Assembly (NCBI GenBank): GCA_030737835.1
Contig: CM060856.1
Coordinates: forward strand, 5,791,892 to 5,855,891
DNA from: Acorus gramineus
Lineage: Eukaryota; Streptophyta; Magnoliopsida; Acorales; Acoraceae
Length of the DNA stretch: 64,000 bases
Direction of reading: 5' to 3'
Each line of letters begins with the position of its first letter. Position 1 is the stretch's first letter. The notes beneath the pieces are model-generated. The model saw only the letters and a list, made by a program, of their open reading frames with translations, made no database searches and was not told the origin of the DNA. Below, one piece after another: positions 8,252-20,160 of this stretch. A program made the position numbers and the translations under genes.

Positions 8252-11200
8252 TCATGCATCTATGTCCGGGCCTGGATAAGCTGGTAGACTCATTATCCTC
8301 TTGTCAACCACAGGTGCTCCCACTGTGAAATGATAAAGGCTCTGGAACTCTGATCCTTTCAGCCCAAGTACCTCATGCACTGCAAATCATAAAGGGAAGA
8401 TTCTTTGTTAATGAATTTATCTAATAATAGGTTGTTTAAAAAAAATTAGCAAGATCAACAGCTAACAGAAGAGATGAACAGTGTGTATACTCATTTATCA
8501 ACAATGAATATACAATTTTCCCATAAAAAACAAAATGAAAGGAAACAGACATATACAGCATTGGTAGAATAGCATTTAGAGATTTGGAAAATTTTGGAGA
8601 CAGCCCCATTTGTTAGGTATACACTTGTCTAATGAAGTACAACAAAAAAAAATGACGTACATCCCTAAATGAATTGGATATATACATTTTTGACAAAAAT
8701 TAAGAAGGAAGACTGCATATCAGTGCCCCTAAAGATATTTACAAATGTTTGACTGTGATATAATCAAAATTGCAGCTTAATGTATTGAATATTTTGTGAC
8801 TAATCCACCTATTTTAGTCAATTCCTTTTGATGCAAGTAAATAAATCTGAAGACATGATATAAGCGTGTCCAAAAGACAGATTCCATGGTAGTAAACTCT
8901 CGGACTAAATTAAACAATAACAATGCTAAGTTTCAATATAGAAACATTTTGTACCAGAAAAGGAAGTCAAGCACACCAAATGTATGGAATCACCTATCAA
9001 TGAGCATGCATACAGAAAGTTTTGGGGTCAGGTTCTGTATGTAAGAATCAAGTATGATAATGGTAGGGTGATAAAATAACATGGCTTTAATAATAGCAGA
9101 AACATGATTTTATTCCCTTTATCCAACCTTCTGCTTTCCCTGGACGCACATGACCACCAATGTCATTCCAATAATTCCTATTCTAATTTCAAGTCCAAAT
9201 ACAGAGAAGGATAACATCAAGTAGATAACTGTCAAAATTTTACTACTTATATTCCTGTATCTTTGATAGAAATAAAACTTTGATGGGGATATTTTTTTTG
9301 TTTTTATTTCCAAGCTTGGAAGAATGGAAAGTGTGCATGTTCTTTTGGTATTTATTTGAAGTTACGAGTAGCACAATCCCTTTCAGGACAGGTGCGCAAT
9401 TTCCTTGATACGAATTGTGCAGTCTTCAATCCATGCTTGCTCAATGACAATCAGAAAGAAATCATCAGATGCCCTTGATAGTAACTATTTAAGAATTGAT
9501 AGTAACATTGGCTGAGCTCTAGTGGGGAGGGCTACACACTACTTGTGTGTACCATCTTTCGAGGCTATTACTCAGCGAATTTATCTGTGTTTTTTTCTAA
9601 TATTTAGTATCTCTTCCTCCCCTTCTTGCTTTGAGGCAAGACTTCAGACTATTGTAACCTCTCTGTTTGAAAAAGTTATATGGTCTACATTTTCCTCAAA
9701 AAAAAAAAAAAGAATTGATAGTGAATTCATGATACTGAAAACACATCCTGAATTTACTTTAGTGTATGCAGTAATAAGGACCGATACATCTGTTGACTTA
9801 ATCTGATAACAAAGCCAAAACCACTGAGTAACTTCGATATTTAGACTGAATGGGTGGGATGACCATCTTATAGTATAGCTATAAGATGAATATCTGTATA
9901 TTTTCCCAAGCATGCAACTAGTCATGTTGAATAAATGATGAATCTCACCCTTATTGTCTATGTCCCTGTTATCTACACTATCAGCCATTTCATTATCTAT
10001 GACCTTATCATAGCTGTTAATAGCACCCTTGAAAAACTTATTTCAGGCATCCTTCCAATATTATGAAAAAAAATCTGTGAAGGTAATGGCATATGGAAAG
10101 ACAGAAATGCATACCTGCATCATCAAAATAACAACCGATCCCAGTTGCAGATATTCCAACTGCATGCGCCTCAAGGTACAAAACTTGACCGAGAATTCCA
10201 GTCTCCCAAAACAATCTAGGATACATCCATGCGCCTTTCTCTTGCAGTACTGGCTCAAAACGAGCAATCATGCCCAAGCTGAAGCACCCATCTGAGGCAA
10301 TGTCCTACATGTTGAACCACATTCACATAAAACTAAACCAGGCAAGTTGCCAAAGATATGGAAATATGTTCAACACATAAAAGCAAGAAATATTACCTTA
10401 CAAGTATTAGTGTTCTACTTAGCACTAACATAAAAAACTAGACAACCCATTAAGCAATGCAAAACTATTGGGATAGTAAAAGGTGCAAGCATACACCAAA
10501 TTTCAAAACCAAAACTCGAACTCTATTTAGCAGTCAAATTTATATAGAAGATTACCGATATTTATTTTTAATGACAAGTGAAGTATATGATAGGCCCTAT
10601 TTACAGCTCAGGTGATCCGTGATTACAATGCACAACCCATGGGAGGCAGGCATATGTGGCTCAGGGTCTCTGAAAAAGAACATGAATGAAGATGAAACAT
10701 ATTCTTTTGAAATCATGTATATGTTATTACAGATTCACCATCTTTAGATAAGTTGTAATATTAGAATCAATGCAAACACTATTTTCACATGTTGCATACC
10801 ATTCAATTTTCAGATGTTACATTAGTAAATTTAGATTGGCACATTACCCTATGCTTACTGGTTTAGATGTCATATCATATAATCTAGGTACTTCACTGCT
10901 ACATTATAGGACAATTGCACATAACATCACTCATAGAGTCATAGTTAAAATCATTTGAGGGAGTGATGATAAATATGATAAATGAAAGCAATGCCAAAAC
11001 GTAAAATCATACATAAAGATAGCCAGGGAAAGAAAAATCACAACTCCACAAACAAAGCAAATATATAATGCATAATGTGAGAAATTAAGACAATTTGTTA
11101 TCCGAGAACGAACCTGAGGCTTGCTTATATATTTGCAAATCTGTATTGGCTCATTACCCTATGCCTACTAGTTTAGATGTGGTAATGTATGATTTAGGTA

Positions 11201-12975
11201 CTTCACTGCTACATTATATGACAAACACTCATATGTTAGTTAAAACCATTCGAAGACCAATGATTGACATGATAATATAAATCAAAATCCAAACTTATAA
11301 TCATGCATAAAGAAAGCCAGGAAAAGAAAGATCACATCTCCACAAACAAAACAAACATACAAGGCACAATACAAGAAATTAAGACAATTTATCATCCAAA
11401 AAAGACCTGATGACATGAAAGCCCCATCGAAAGCCGCCTGCAATCGCCCACCACAAGCCTATACAGAGGGAGACCATCAGGGCACCCCTCCGGCTTCTCC
11501 CACTCAAACTCAGCCCTCATCGCCCTCTTCAGCCTATTCAAATGACCCTCATTTCTCACCAAGAAATACAACCCACTCGCCAATCTGGCTACCCTATGCA
11601 CGAACAAAGCCATATGCACCTCAGCATCCCAACCCATGACCCGAAAAGGCAATGCGAGCTGCCTCCCCTGCTTCTCCCCCTCTCCACCGCCCGTCGGGAG
11701 ACAATGCGCCAAAATCTGATAAAACGTCTCCCTCTCCATGACATGCACCCCATCCATGTCCACCGCGCTCCTCCGTTTCCTTACCACCTCCACGACTGTC
11801 ATCCCCTTATACGAACTCTCTGAAACCGAAAGGCTCCCCTGAAATGGAGGAATGCAGAACTGCTCATCCTCGATAACAGGCTTCTTAACCGCCTCCGCCG
11901 TCCTGTATATGACATCCCAACACACATGGTCCTTACTCAACGAATTCGGACTCCCCACCCACTCCACTGACTCGAACACGCTCCCAATCGCCGAACGAAG
12001 CAACCCATAATCAAGAGAGAACTCGCCTGAATCACCCGGGAATACAAGGAGAGCGCAATCGGGGTGCTCCGCCTCAACCCAATTGAACCTCCCGCGCGCG
12101 GGCCCCGTCGGGATCTCCGACGGGCAAATCCCCGGGAGTCCAAGAAGGCGTTCAAGGTCGGAGAACGCAAGCCCATCAAGAAGCCTACAATCCCACCCAA
12201 GCGAGGCGGCAGAGACTGCAACGGCGGCGATCGCGTGACCCACGTCATGGTTGCAGTACCGGAACGCGCGCTCCCCGTACTTCCACGCCTCGCGCCAGAA
12301 TATCGACGAAAACCCGACGAGCAGCGACGAGTCCGGGCGCGGGAGGCGCGCGAAGAGGGGGTTATGGTTGTTGGGGAGGGATGCGCGGGTTTCCAAGGCG
12401 TGGGCTTTAGGGGCGTAGTGGGCGACGTAGGAGGTGGAGATGACGTAGGACTCGGTGGGGTGGAGGTTGCCGCTGCTGGGGTTGACGCGGAGGGACCAGG
12501 TGGAGGGGCCGGAGGACTTCCAGGCGGAGAGGGAGAGGGAGTGGAAGAGGAGGTGGGAGAGGGTGGTGGGGGTGAGAGGGGAAGGTGGGGAGGGGAGGGA
12601 GTGGAAGATGGTGGGGTAAGGAGGGGAGGGGGGTAGTTGGGGTGGTGGGGGTAGTTGGAGGTGGTGGTGGGGGGAGGGGGGATAGCGGCGGAAGGGGTTG
12701 GGCTGGTTGGACCAGTCGAGGCCGTGGGGGCCGCGGGCATAGCGGGTCGGGGAGTGCTTGGTTTGGTTGTGGTAGGTGATGGCGGCGGCGGCGGAGGCGT
12801 CTGTTGCGGTTGATGAAGGTGGTTGTTCGGTTGATGGTGGTGGGGGTTTGGAGTGCATGGTGTTTGTTGTGATGGAGGATTTGGGGTTGATGGTTTTGTG
12901 GGGAGGGGTGGAGGGTTTGAATGGGAGGAGGGGTTGGGGTCGGAGAGAGATTCTTCTGGAAGGGAGGAGTGACAT
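8252..12975 (-). CDS. tandem nitroreductase-fold (SagB/ThcOx-type) flavoprotein, three exons
   Basis: Exon 1 is 11407-12975, exon 2 is 10115-10304 and exon 3 is 8252-8379. Phases agree (0 then 1), giving 628 residues. Donors are CATCAG/GTCTTT and GATGCAG/GTATGC; acceptors are ATGTAG/GAC and TTTGCAG/TGC. The N-terminus is Ser/Pro/Arg-rich, transit-peptide-like. Residues 68-98 hold the YHNQTKHSPTRYARGP..LDW..QPNPFR block, and SSGNLHPTE is at about 167-175, typical of FMN-binding nitroreductases of the SagB dehydrogenase type. RYCNHDVGHAIAAVAV follows. A second, related domain from about residue 375 ends with LEAHAVGISATGIGCYFDD (exon 2) and VHEVLGLKGSEFQSLYHFTV (exon 3), again nitroreductase signatures. 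Plant homologues are annotated as nitroreductase family proteins; I know of no firmly established substrate. The 5' half is extremely GC-rich. Confidence 0.88.
9491..9723 (+). mobile_element. SINE-like retroposon in intron 2 of the SagB-like gene
   Basis: The body is about 9504-9710 and ends in an A-run. It is flanked by the 13-bp direct repeat AAGAATTGATAGT at 9491-9503 and again right after the A-run (about 9710-9722). The head TGGCTGAGCTCTAGTGG resembles a pol III A box, and TCTTTCGAGGCTA about 40 bp later is a weak B-box-like match. The 3' half (TTGCTTTGAGGCAAGACTTC then ATATGGTCTACATTTTC) is shared with the minus-strand copy at 56079-56297. It lies antisense to the host gene. Confidence 0.78.
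10830..11410. repeat. about 300-bp tandem duplication in intron 1, reaching the exon 1 splice donor
   Basis: Segments at about 10835-11118 and 11146-11410 align along their length, offset 310 bp at the start and 294 bp at the end. Shared landmarks are CATTACCCTATGC, TAGGTACTTCACTGCTACAT, CATAAAGA.AGCCAGG and GAAATTAAGACAATTT. The right copy ends at the real donor of exon 1 (CAG/GT at 11407/11406). The left copy has a matching CTCAG/GTTCG at 11114/11113, a possible decoy donor. Confidence 0.75.
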
Positions 12976-13714
12976 CTCTCCTTCCTTTTCCAGATGTTTT
13001 GGGTTTTTGTTTTAATTTTCTAAAGTTAACATACTGAGACTCTGTATATGTGGTTTTTATGGTTTTTAAAATTAAAATAATGTTAACAGAAGAATCTTTT
13101 CATTCTTTTTTCAGTATCACATTCAATCCTCTGAGATGAGTTAACCATCTTTTTTTTTAATTCATATTTATTATAATGTATATTTTACCTTATATAAAAA
13201 TTTATATACCTTATTAGATAGATAGTGTATATGATTTTTAAAAAAATAAAAATATATATATATTGAGTGTAACATGTTCCTTTTTTTCAAACCCGTGGTT
13301 CAAAATCAAAACATAAATATAGCCTTTATCTATTTTTATTTTTATTTAAAATTATATATGAGATGATGCATATATATTTCTTTTAAATGGAATATATTAC
13401 AATTAATTGTAGGGATTGATTTTAAAAAAACATAAAAATTTATAACATATATACTTCATCGAAGGATTTATCTTGTTAGATAGCTATGGACTTTGGTGAT
13501 GTATGAGAATGTAAACGGAGCTGTAACAGCGACTGTGTGTAAAGGCCATTTGAAAATATTAATAGAACAAAAAAAAATGCTGATTGGAGGCCTTAAGTTA
13601 AACCTATGCAGATCTTAAAATCCTACTTTGGGCAACTATTGAATCTTTCTCTGCAACAACATATGCAAACTTCCCTATGAAGAACTTTCGAAAGTAAAAT
13701 AATGATATATAGGA
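12976..13714. other. 5' flank of the SagB-like gene and 3' flank of the Ycf20-like gene
   Basis: AT-rich spacer between two minus-strand genes. The promoter of the SagB-like gene should lie just above 12976. I see no clear TATA box or other motif that I can assign. Confidence 0.4.
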
Positions 13715-15408
13715 TTACCAGAATATAGGGAACATATCTATTTCAAAATCAAAAGGTCTACATAGTCCAAGAATTGCATCCATTTCATATTTAAATGCAT
13801 CCAAAAACAGACCCATGGAAAGCCCAGCCTTCCAGTAATTAAACATGGTGATCAGGCTCTTAATTCTGTCAACCATTGGAAGAGAAGCTCTATACATGAG
13901 TGCACCAATCCCCTCCACAACCACCACGGCCAATCCAGCCGACAAAATGTCCCAGTCGCCCGTTTGCCCTATCACAGTGGCAAACGCGGTTGCGCAGTAG
14001 AATCCAACCAGGAAAAATAGCACCTTCATTGGAAGACCCTTCCTCAGCTCTTTAATTCTGCGAATCAACCTAATCCGGAAATCTTGGATTGCTCTAACCA
14101 GACGAGTGCGACCATTGGCGCTGTTACCCGGCGGATCTGATCTGCTGTTGTCCACTTGGCTCCTAAGAGACCAGCTCTTCCCCCTGGATGCATTCAAGGA
14201 AATATATCATCAGCAAGTAATTATTTTAGTAGGTAAGTTTTTTTTTTTTTTGGTTAAATCTTCTTCTATCAACGGAAGTAAGACTTGACCCTAGACCACT
14301 CGGCAGAGAGGGGACTAAAAGGCAATTCGCTATGAAGTATGAACATGTAATTTTTTTATTTTGGAAGAGGAGCACGTGTCAATGCAACGAGGGACCAACA
14401 AAACAGTTAAAATGACCAGTGCAAGTCCAACAAACTAATTTAACTTGGATGATAAAAAGACTCAAGATAACTGCTAATGTCTTACTTGTTGTCTCACAAT
14501 CAAAATAGAAATTTCATGATCTTCTAAAAATATTTTTTATGTTGCTTTCAGAGGCATTATGCGAAGCAGAGTAATGATTTATGATTAAGAGTAAAATATA
14601 GCACAGGTCATTTTTTGTAGTTTGGATTATATAAGAATGCCAACATGTGGCAGTGTGGCCAAACAATATGGTATTCAAGGACATTACTCCCTACTTCGAA
14701 AACATGTGGGTGTGTGTGACAAGGTTTATCAAGGATTGGGCTTTACAATGTGTGGGTTCTTCGAACATGAGGGGAGAAAGATTTGCTGGTTGGGTAGAAG
14801 GGAATGTGTTAAGACTCCTATCGAGCTAAGTTATGTAGATTTCTCATCTACTGCTTCTTGTTCCTTTTTTAATGTTTTCTTTGTTTGATTTTCTTTACTT
14901 TTGCTTGAAATTGTGCCCCAAACATCAATAAAATTTGGTGGTAGAATTCCTACCAGTTTCTCAGAAAAAGAAAAAAAGGAGCAAAACAAAACAAAGAATA
15001 CCAACATTTTCTAAAATTTTTGGAGTTGGAAGGTAACACTCAAAGCTAATCAAAGATAGATGTTACATTACAAAGGCGTGTTGATCTGTGGATAAATCTC
15101 AAACATTCTCAGCCACAACTAAGGAACAATTATATTAGCATGTTGCACATTTATAGAGCATGTACTAAACATCAATGACTATTTCTCAAAAGCATAAAAG
15201 AGATCTGGACATCATTAATTAAACAAGTTAGGTACCTGGAACTGCTGAGCAAGCGGTAAGGGTACAGCCTCCACCCATGAACAAAATCAGTCTTTAAAAA
15301 GCGCGGGAAAGACACAACCATACATCTTGATCTTAAACACTTGGAAGACGAAAAGAAAATAGTTCTTGAACAAAGAGGTGAAGTTGTTGCTTTTAGCGTC
15401 AGTACCAT
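13715..15408 (-). CDS. Ycf20-like membrane protein (plastid), two coding exons
   Basis: Coding exon 1 (15236-15408) and exon 2 (13715-14183) join in phase (TTCCAG/GTACCT donor, GCATCCAG/GGGG acceptor), giving 213 residues. The start at 15406-15408 sits eight bases after an acceptor (TTCTTGCAG/GGTCCAT), so a leader exon lies upstream. The N-terminal 55 residues are Ser/Arg-rich, transit-peptide-like. The conserved core has an IRLIRRIKELRKGLPMKV block, two hydrophobic segments (about 110-130 and 137-155, the second VVVVEGIGALMYRA), then SLITMFNYWKAGLSMGLFLD. This is the Ycf20/DUF565 family. The Arabidopsis member NPQ7 affects thermal dissipation of excess light. I cannot tell which of the plant paralogues this is. 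Confidence 0.88.
14633..15007 (+). mobile_element. retroposon with 14-bp target duplications inside the Ycf20-like intron
   Basis: The body 14647-14993 is flanked by AAGAATGCCAACAT (14633-14646) and AAGAATACCAACAT (14994-15007), 13 of 14 identical. It ends with CATCAATAAAATTTGG and an A-rich tail after TTTCTCAG, like the 3' end of a 5'-truncated LINE or another poly(A) retroposon. The plus-strand frame at 14622-14888 shows no domain I recognise. Orientation is antisense to the host gene. Confidence 0.7.
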
Positions 15409-16823
15409 ATGGACCCTGCAAGAATCGGTTCAACAATGCAATGAATTAATGAGGCATCACAACTCTATTTCAGAATTGATACAAATATTTCCAATACATC
15501 ATGCATGGAAAGCCTACATAATTGCCTAGTGAACTCAATGGGGAAATAGCACATACAAAAACATGCACCAAAATCTCTTCTAAAGCCCAACTGGTCAATT
15601 CAATTAAGCATCGAAACTCTAAAAAGTGAGTCAGTTAAGACATAGAGCATTTCACAGATACATATAAATCAGCATTATGTTAATTAGCCATATTAGCACA
15701 GTGTAGGATATATGACTTATCCTTCCATGTGTTACCACAATTATAAAAAAGCTCTGTACCATGCCCTATACACATTTAAAGCTGTTCAGCCTGAAGAACC
15801 AATTCTTTGTACACAAACTTTGGAGGGTGCAAGTCTGTAAAACTTCAACCCCTATGCTTAGATTTTCTGTCGGAGAGCCATCTGATCTAGGCATACAAGC
15901 CATAGTGATTAAGAAAAACCAAAAAACAAAACCTGTACCCTTGAAGATGAAAAATCTGACCAAAAGAATTTTCTAGGAGATGATGACGAACAAAACCTGC
16001 CACTGTTGGATGCATGGCATTATGACAAGTATCCCTATTTTCATGAATGGCTCACCATTTTCTAGATACTAAATAATCTGATGCATTGTGACTTGTCATG
16101 CATCCAATGGTGGGAAGGACGACTCTATTTGCATCCTCCAAATATTGGATCCACTTTTATGTGACTTGCATGTTCAGGATAGGGTCAATATACTTGAGGT
16201 CTTCTGTGCTGCAGCCTTCAGACCTCTGTTCATCCACAACCAATTGCATCAATATGGGAAGTGTTTTGGAATTGGCTGAGGTTCATATAGATTGTGTTAA
16301 AGAATACTAACAAATGAAAGCTAAAAATGTTCTTTTTTTGTCTATCATCACTTCATAGTTCATATTGTATTGGGCGATTAATGGACCAAAATCTCCAGGT
16401 ACCATCTTCAATGAAAAACAAACAGAATACAGATTAAGCAGTGACAGAACAGTCAAGGTTAACTTCAAAGATAGTTCATGGCTTTTCTACCGACTTTGGC
16501 TTGTCAGCGTATACCTCTTGACATGTGCCGATGAGTGATATTACAAGTAAATCCAAATGTTTAAATCACTTTTAGTAGACAAGGGTGGGATTATAAACCG
16601 GCCATGTGCCTGGTTCATTGCTTCCATATAGCATTTGGTGACCAAGTTGAACACATTCATTAGATTTGACATGACTCATGAGCAAGCTCATTAAATCTGC
16701 TACTACATTTCATTGCGATCAAGTAGTGCATTGGACTGTGCAACTCAGCAACATGACAACTCATGAAATGGTCAAGGATCTGGTAATAGGGAAGAAGCAC
16801 GGAGGACGGTATAATGGAAACTA

Positions 16824-17305
16824 GGAAGCACAGACACGTCACCTAACATGTCGTGTCTTGTCTAACAAGTAGTAGACACACAACACGCGAGCATGTCATG
16901 TACATGTCCGAGATTCAATAATAAATTTCTGAATCTTGGACATGTGTTGGACACAGAATAGCACTATGAACACTGGATACTTATGCAGTGTATTATTGTA
17001 ACTTTTTTCCTTAATAACTATTGTAAACTTTATACTCACATGCAGTTAGTTGATGTTTAATTCTCAATGGAGTTGATCATTGATACACTACTGTAGTTAT
17101 ATCAACTTTTTGTAGTTCATAAATGCACACTCACTTTTTTCAAATAGATATACTATAATTATATAACACACACATATATCCATACATTTATCTATTCATT
17201 GTTGTGTTTTCTCCATCTCCATGACTTACTTTTTTCAAGATATGTCATGTCACCATGTCTATATTGTACTGTGTCTATGTCCCGTATCCATGTTCGTGCT
17301 CCATA
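16824..17305. mobile_element. hAT-like MITE (GGAAGCACAGACACG ends)
   Basis: The left end, TAGGAAGCACAGACACGTC followed by further GACAC/CATGTC words, is matched in reverse complement by the right end (TATGGAGCACGAACATGG.. read inward). AATGGAAA occurs on both flanks but not at exactly the same spacing, so the target duplication is uncertain. Confidence 0.5.
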
Positions 17306-17406
17306 AAATGGAAATTATCATTTATGTATTGTAGAAACTTCACCAAGCAAAACTATAACCATAGAACATAAGGTTCTTCTTAATGAGAATCAGAGCAAGT
17401 CTATAG

Positions 17407-17425
17407 CCCCCCCCCCCCCCCCCCC
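17407..17425. repeat. poly(C) run of 19
   Basis: Nineteen consecutive C residues followed by (AC)-rich sequence. Prone to length error in sequencing and to polymorphism. Confidence 0.9.
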
Positions 17426-17607
17426 TAACACACACACAACCAAAAATAAAGAATCAGGTGAGAAAAATTAGCATCACACACACCCATTTCAACAAAAATT
17501 ACACAAATCAGACCCAGTGACCTAAAGTCTGACGATCCATTGAACCCTGAATCCTACCTGACCTGATTCACAAATCAACATATGCTTGTTCATCTTCAAA
17601 AGATAGC

Positions 17608-17975
17608 CTAGGAGCATCTCCAACCGTCATGCTAATGCATGCCGGTCATTCCAATGGGGCTGCATATCTCTATTTTGCAGCCCCAACATACCCCGTGAGC
17701 TCTATATTTGGAGACCCAATTTTTGGGGTCTCCAAATGTCACATAGTCATCTCAAATACCACATTATACACTTTCTAAATTAAACATCTTTTCATAAATG
17801 ACAGTTAAGTCCTATCTTTTCATAAGACACAAAGGGTAAAATGGGTATTCAAAAATTTGAAATAGTGATTTGAAGAGCCACCCAACAAAATTTGAAGATC
17901 CATTATTGGAGTTTATGCGTCTTCAAAAGCTTTCAATCTTCAAAATGAAGACTCCCATTAAAGATGCTCTAACAA
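17608..17975. mobile_element. MITE with GAGCATCTCCAA / TTAGAGCATCTTTAAT ends
   Basis: The left end AGGAGCATCTCCAACCG is the imperfect reverse complement of the right end ATTAAAGATGCTCTAAC. GGGGCTGCA/GCAGCCCC and a second GGGGTCTCCAAA word lie inside. Such ends are common among small plant DNA transposons. No target duplication recognised. Confidence 0.5.
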
Positions 17976-18689
17976 GGGACGCATGATTCAACAAGGGGAC
18001 ATACACCACCATTGTTAAAGAAGCGAATCACTTCTATTATTACAAGCATTTGATCTGACTGAAGCCATGAGAGCATCCTCGCACACTTGAATTTGGCTCG
18101 TCGAAATATATTTCTTTCAGCAAAAGAGATTCTTATAGGATTTATATTCATTCATTCAATTTCTAAACTCACCCAATCCGTACCCAATACATTTTGCTCC
18201 CCAATTTAATGAGATTTTGACATATGGGTTCCACTCCGGACAATTCACAAACATATGGTGTGCATAAACTTGTCATAGAAATTCGACCCAAACATTGATA
18301 TGGGTCCGGGGAGTTCAAATGATCCCATAACTTGAAATGATATAAAAAATTTATGAAAGCGAGATATTAGTTGCAAATAACGATAGTTGAATTTAACAAT
18401 AAAACAAGCATGAGACATTATTGGAAGGGGACAAGTAATTGATTTGGAAGGAAATAAAGATAAAGCTTGATTTTGAATGAACTCACCGTGAACGTCGTCA
18501 GTTTGACTGATTATGAAACAAAAAATATTTCCTGAGAGAGAGAGAGAGAGATCGCTTTGCTTTTAATTGGTTATCGCTGGAAAAAAAATCTCGCGGCGGA
18601 CGGCCTCCGCGGCTGACAGGTGGGCTAATTAGACATTCAGGTAATTTTAGAAGAAAACCCAGTCATGGGTTTTTTCGTCTTTTTACAAC

Positions 18690-19247
18690 ACATAAAAAAA
18701 GGGGAAAATAAGTATATATTATATAGCCTCTTGTAAACTGCTCGAGGTCTACATAACCCCCGAGGTCTATATAAACCCTGGTTTTTTTAAATTTCATACA
18801 ATTCCTTAAAAACACATATGTAAATCTAAAATTTCTTCCAGTTGAATTTTCTTTGATAGGTGAATAATATTCTGTTTAATTAGTCTGATTGAAATCATTT
18901 TATATAAAAAAAAACTCTATATCTTATTACAAATGCGAGAAATTCTTTGTAAATGATGATTTTATTTCTCTAGATAATGTTTTATAATCTATTTTGAGGG
19001 TTAAAATTATCAAGTATAGAAGATTTTTTATATTTTTAATATATTATAGGAGGGTTTTTGGTATACTGTGTTTTCAGTCAGGGTTAATCAAATTAAATAT
19101 TCCTTATTTGTTAATAGAAGTTTAACTCAATAGACTATTTGAATTTACATAGGTGTTTTCACAGGTTATATAGACTTCAGAAAATGTTAGAGGGTTATAT
19201 GGATTTCGGACAATTTATAAGGGGTTATTTGAAATTTTTTTTAAAAA
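18690..19247. mobile_element. TIR element, family A copy 2
   Basis: Same family as 7321-7838. The left end reads CTTGTAAACTG.., GTCTATATAAACCCTGG and AACACATATGTAAATCT. The right end reads inward as CTTATAAATTGTCCGAAATCC. It shares with copy 1 the internal AAATGATGATTTTAT / TTAAAATTATCAAG inverted pair and the TTTTCAGT.A.GGTTAAT word. No coding capacity. Confidence 0.6.
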
Positions 19248-19274
19248 GAGATTTTTAGTTTTAATTCCCTGTAA

Positions 19275-19690
19275 ACATGCCTATGTAGGGATCGATCCCT
19301 CCTTTTTTTCATAATTCTTTTTAAATCCCCAACTTCAACCATCTATTTCGTTTTTAGTCCCTCCGACAAACATCTGTTCATACACCGTTAGTTTCTGAAA
19401 TATGATTTTTTTTTAAGTCTCTGTAAACTATGTTATTTAATGATCAATCCCTCATTATTCATATTTCATTTTTAGGTGTTAAAAATGAAATTTGAAAAAG
19501 GAAGGGATTGATGATTAAATAATATTGTTTACAAAAATTTTAAAATAATCACTTTTTACAATTTAACGGTATACGGATGGACGTTTAGCGGAAGGATTAA
19601 AAGCGAAATAGACGGTTGAAGTTGAGGATTTAAAAAAAAATATGAAGAAATAAGTGATCGATTCCTAAACAGACATGTTTAAGTATATTT
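19275..19690. mobile_element. small TIR element (AAACATGCCTATGTAGGGATCGATC ends)
   Basis: Sequence from TAAACATGCCTATG through the blocks CAACTTCAACC and CATACACCGTTAG is matched in reverse complement by CTAAACAGACATG, GGTTGAAGTTG and TAACGGTATACGGATG at 19558-19690. This gives arms of more than 120 bp. No ORF. Confidence 0.6.
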
Positions 19691-19712
19691 AAAACTTAAA
19701 AACAAAAAAAGT

Positions 19713-20160
19713 GGGTTAAAGACATTTATGTCCTTACAAATATTGATAAATCACATATAAGCCCTTATTAAAGTTAAGACATACGTACAATTCCTTTAAA
19801 ACTCACAAAACCCAATATACATCCTTGACATCAACAGAGATTACCCATAACCAACCTACGCTAACATTACCTATACCATGAAATGATTAAATTATCTCCA
19901 ATTTTTTTATACTTTTCAAACAGTACCTCTATTGGAATGAAAAAACATAAAAATCTTATATAATTAATTTGATTTTTACAAGTACTAATTTGTCTTTATG
20001 ATTATTTAAGGAGATTATAATGTCTATATAATTACATAATGACAGAATGTTTTCCTCAAATTTAGATGAAAATTTAACCCAATAATGATAGTTGGGTTTT
20101 TTTGTGAGTTTTCAGGGTCTTGCTCTATGTTTACAGGGACGTAAATGTCTTTAGTCAAAA
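19713..20160. mobile_element. small TIR element (AAAGACATTTATGTCC ends)
   Basis: TTAAAGACATTTATGTCCTT at the left is the imperfect reverse complement of CAGGGACGTAAATGTCTTTAG at the right (about 20136-20156). It is followed by an A-run of 18. The interior is AT-rich without coding signal. Confidence 0.5.

Larger units (their letters stand above)
15416..18600 (-). other. probable 5'-UTR intron and leader exon of the Ycf20-like gene
   Basis: The acceptor at 15416 just above the start codon requires an upstream leader exon. The best donor I find on the minus strand is GTTCACG/GTGAGT at 18487/18486, with a GA-rich leader (AGAGAGAGAGA at about 18534-18552) above it. If correct, the leader intron is about 3.07 kb and contains a hAT-like element and another MITE. 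Another donor cannot be excluded. Confidence 0.4.

Noticed and set aside
11937..12740. Long Pro/Ser/Thr-rich frame (267 residues) and opposite-strand Gly-rich frames over SagB-like exon 1
   Set aside because: Frame shadows of the GC-rich nitroreductase exon.
14622..14888. 88-residue plus-strand frame in the Ycf20-like intron
   Set aside because: Starts before and runs through the retroposon; no recognised domain and antisense to the gene.
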